Positions 63,782-64,000 of a stretch of DNA of 64,000 nucleotides are shown here, in pieces. How positions within the stretch are numbered: position 1 is the stretch's first letter; each line of letters starts with the position of its first letter. The DNA is from Rosettibacter sp037481715 (GTDB lineage: Bacteria; Bacteroidota; Ignavibacteria; Ignavibacteriales; Melioribacteraceae): contig JBBFLD010000010.1 of assembly GCA_037481715.1 (NCBI GenBank), positions 33,427 to 97,426 of the forward strand. The letters run 5' to 3'. The notes below the pieces were generated by a model. That model worked only from the letters and a program-made list of their open reading frames with translations, did no database searches and was not told where the DNA came from. The translations under genes and the position numbers were made by a program.

Positions 63782-64000
63782 TATATTAACTTATGAAAAA
63801 AAATAAAAATAATTTGTCCTTCTGGTTAAAAATACAGTTTGTGCCAGATGATCATGAACTTTAAAAAATGTTAATTATTTTGATGAAAATATAATATTTA
63901 CATAATGGCTTGTCATTAGGACAGGTAAAAAGTCAAATTTAGTTGAAATTATTTTTAGAGAGACTCTCATAATTTATGCTACTTTTGTTTGTGTTAATTT
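63782..64000. other. Upstream region of the RiPP operon
   Basis: 219 bases before the exporter. Short frames exist (63875-63970 minus, 31 codons; 63793-63864 plus, 23 codons), but none is convincing. The promoter of the operon should lie here. Confidence 0.4.

Noticed and set aside
63836..63850. TGGCACAAACTGTA on the minus strand as a sigma-54 promoter for the RiPP operon
   Set aside because: The -24 half matches but the -12 half (TTGC) does not; spacing and GC are wrong.
63875..63970. 31-codon frame upstream of the exporter (minus strand)
   Set aside because: No SD, no similarity and low-complexity surroundings; treated as non-coding.
1..64000. tRNA, rRNA, CRISPR arrays, complete insertion sequences
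   Set aside because: No cloverleaf with a T-loop, no regularly spaced repeats and no transposase frame was recognised on either strand by eye.

Overview
This window comes from an AT-rich, Gram-negative bacterium, most likely of the Ignavibacteria/Melioribacteria branch of the Bacteroidota-Chlorobiota group. The main evidence is three secreted proteins that end in a Por/type IX secretion (T9SS) C-terminal domain of the 'YPNPFNPSTTINY ... YDMLGRE ... LSSGIY' style. Supporting evidence is the many lipoproteins with an 'SC' lipobox, a TonB-receptor remnant and a B12-dependent ribonucleotide reductase. No tRNA, rRNA, CRISPR array or intact insertion sequence was recognised.

Layout. 1-9.5 kb holds housekeeping genes: a response regulator cut by the window edge, a glycosyltransferase/GH130 pair, a PAP2-like membrane protein, an M24 peptidase, a PAS histidine kinase, Sua5 and HisN. 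9.5-12.3 kb is a two-gene cassette (beta-propeller lipoprotein, then a T9SS-exported protein) that recurs in diverged form at 31.9-34.7 kb. Between the two genes both copies carry the same three-hairpin element, in which stems change on both strands while outer-stem and loop sequence is kept. 12.4-29.4 kb carries thioredoxin, two ferredoxins, transketolase, an unknown three-gene membrane operon, divergent oxyR/katG, rlmN, a YidD/TPR/ACT/UPF0210 series and LemA/TPM. 29.6-31.7 kb is a VIT-domain T9SS protein. 34.7-41.2 kb is redox and stress genes: EEP hydrolase, MBL, Rieske, queG, trxB, ECF sigma with a putative anti-sigma factor, and glutathione peroxidase.

41.3-48.4 kb looks like one signalling unit. 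A very large receptor-like Ser/Thr kinase has its propeller, FG-GAP and ASPIC domains outside and its kinase domain inside. It is followed by a sigma-54 activator with a GAF domain. Next come a near-consensus sigma-54 promoter and an upstream palindrome placed like an enhancer, which drive an outer-membrane-type protein, a degenerate receiver-like protein and a lipoprotein. 48.4-54.2 kb holds gene remnants around terB-like and nrdJ genes.

54.4-63.8 kb, all on the minus strand, is a candidate and unusual RiPP (ribosomal peptide) locus. In order of transcription it encodes an ABC exporter, an HlyD adaptor, a 132-residue Cys/Gly-rich precursor with 11 cysteines, a radical SAM-SPASM maturase, an EreA/ChaN-like lipoprotein, a subtilisin fused to a DUF1611-like P-loop domain, an acyl carrier protein and an ANT(6)-like nucleotidyltransferase. 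The exporter gene is split by an apparent one-base deletion and the adaptor gene has an in-frame stop. The export arm is therefore either decaying or affected by sequence errors. The precursor, maturase and protease reading frames are intact.
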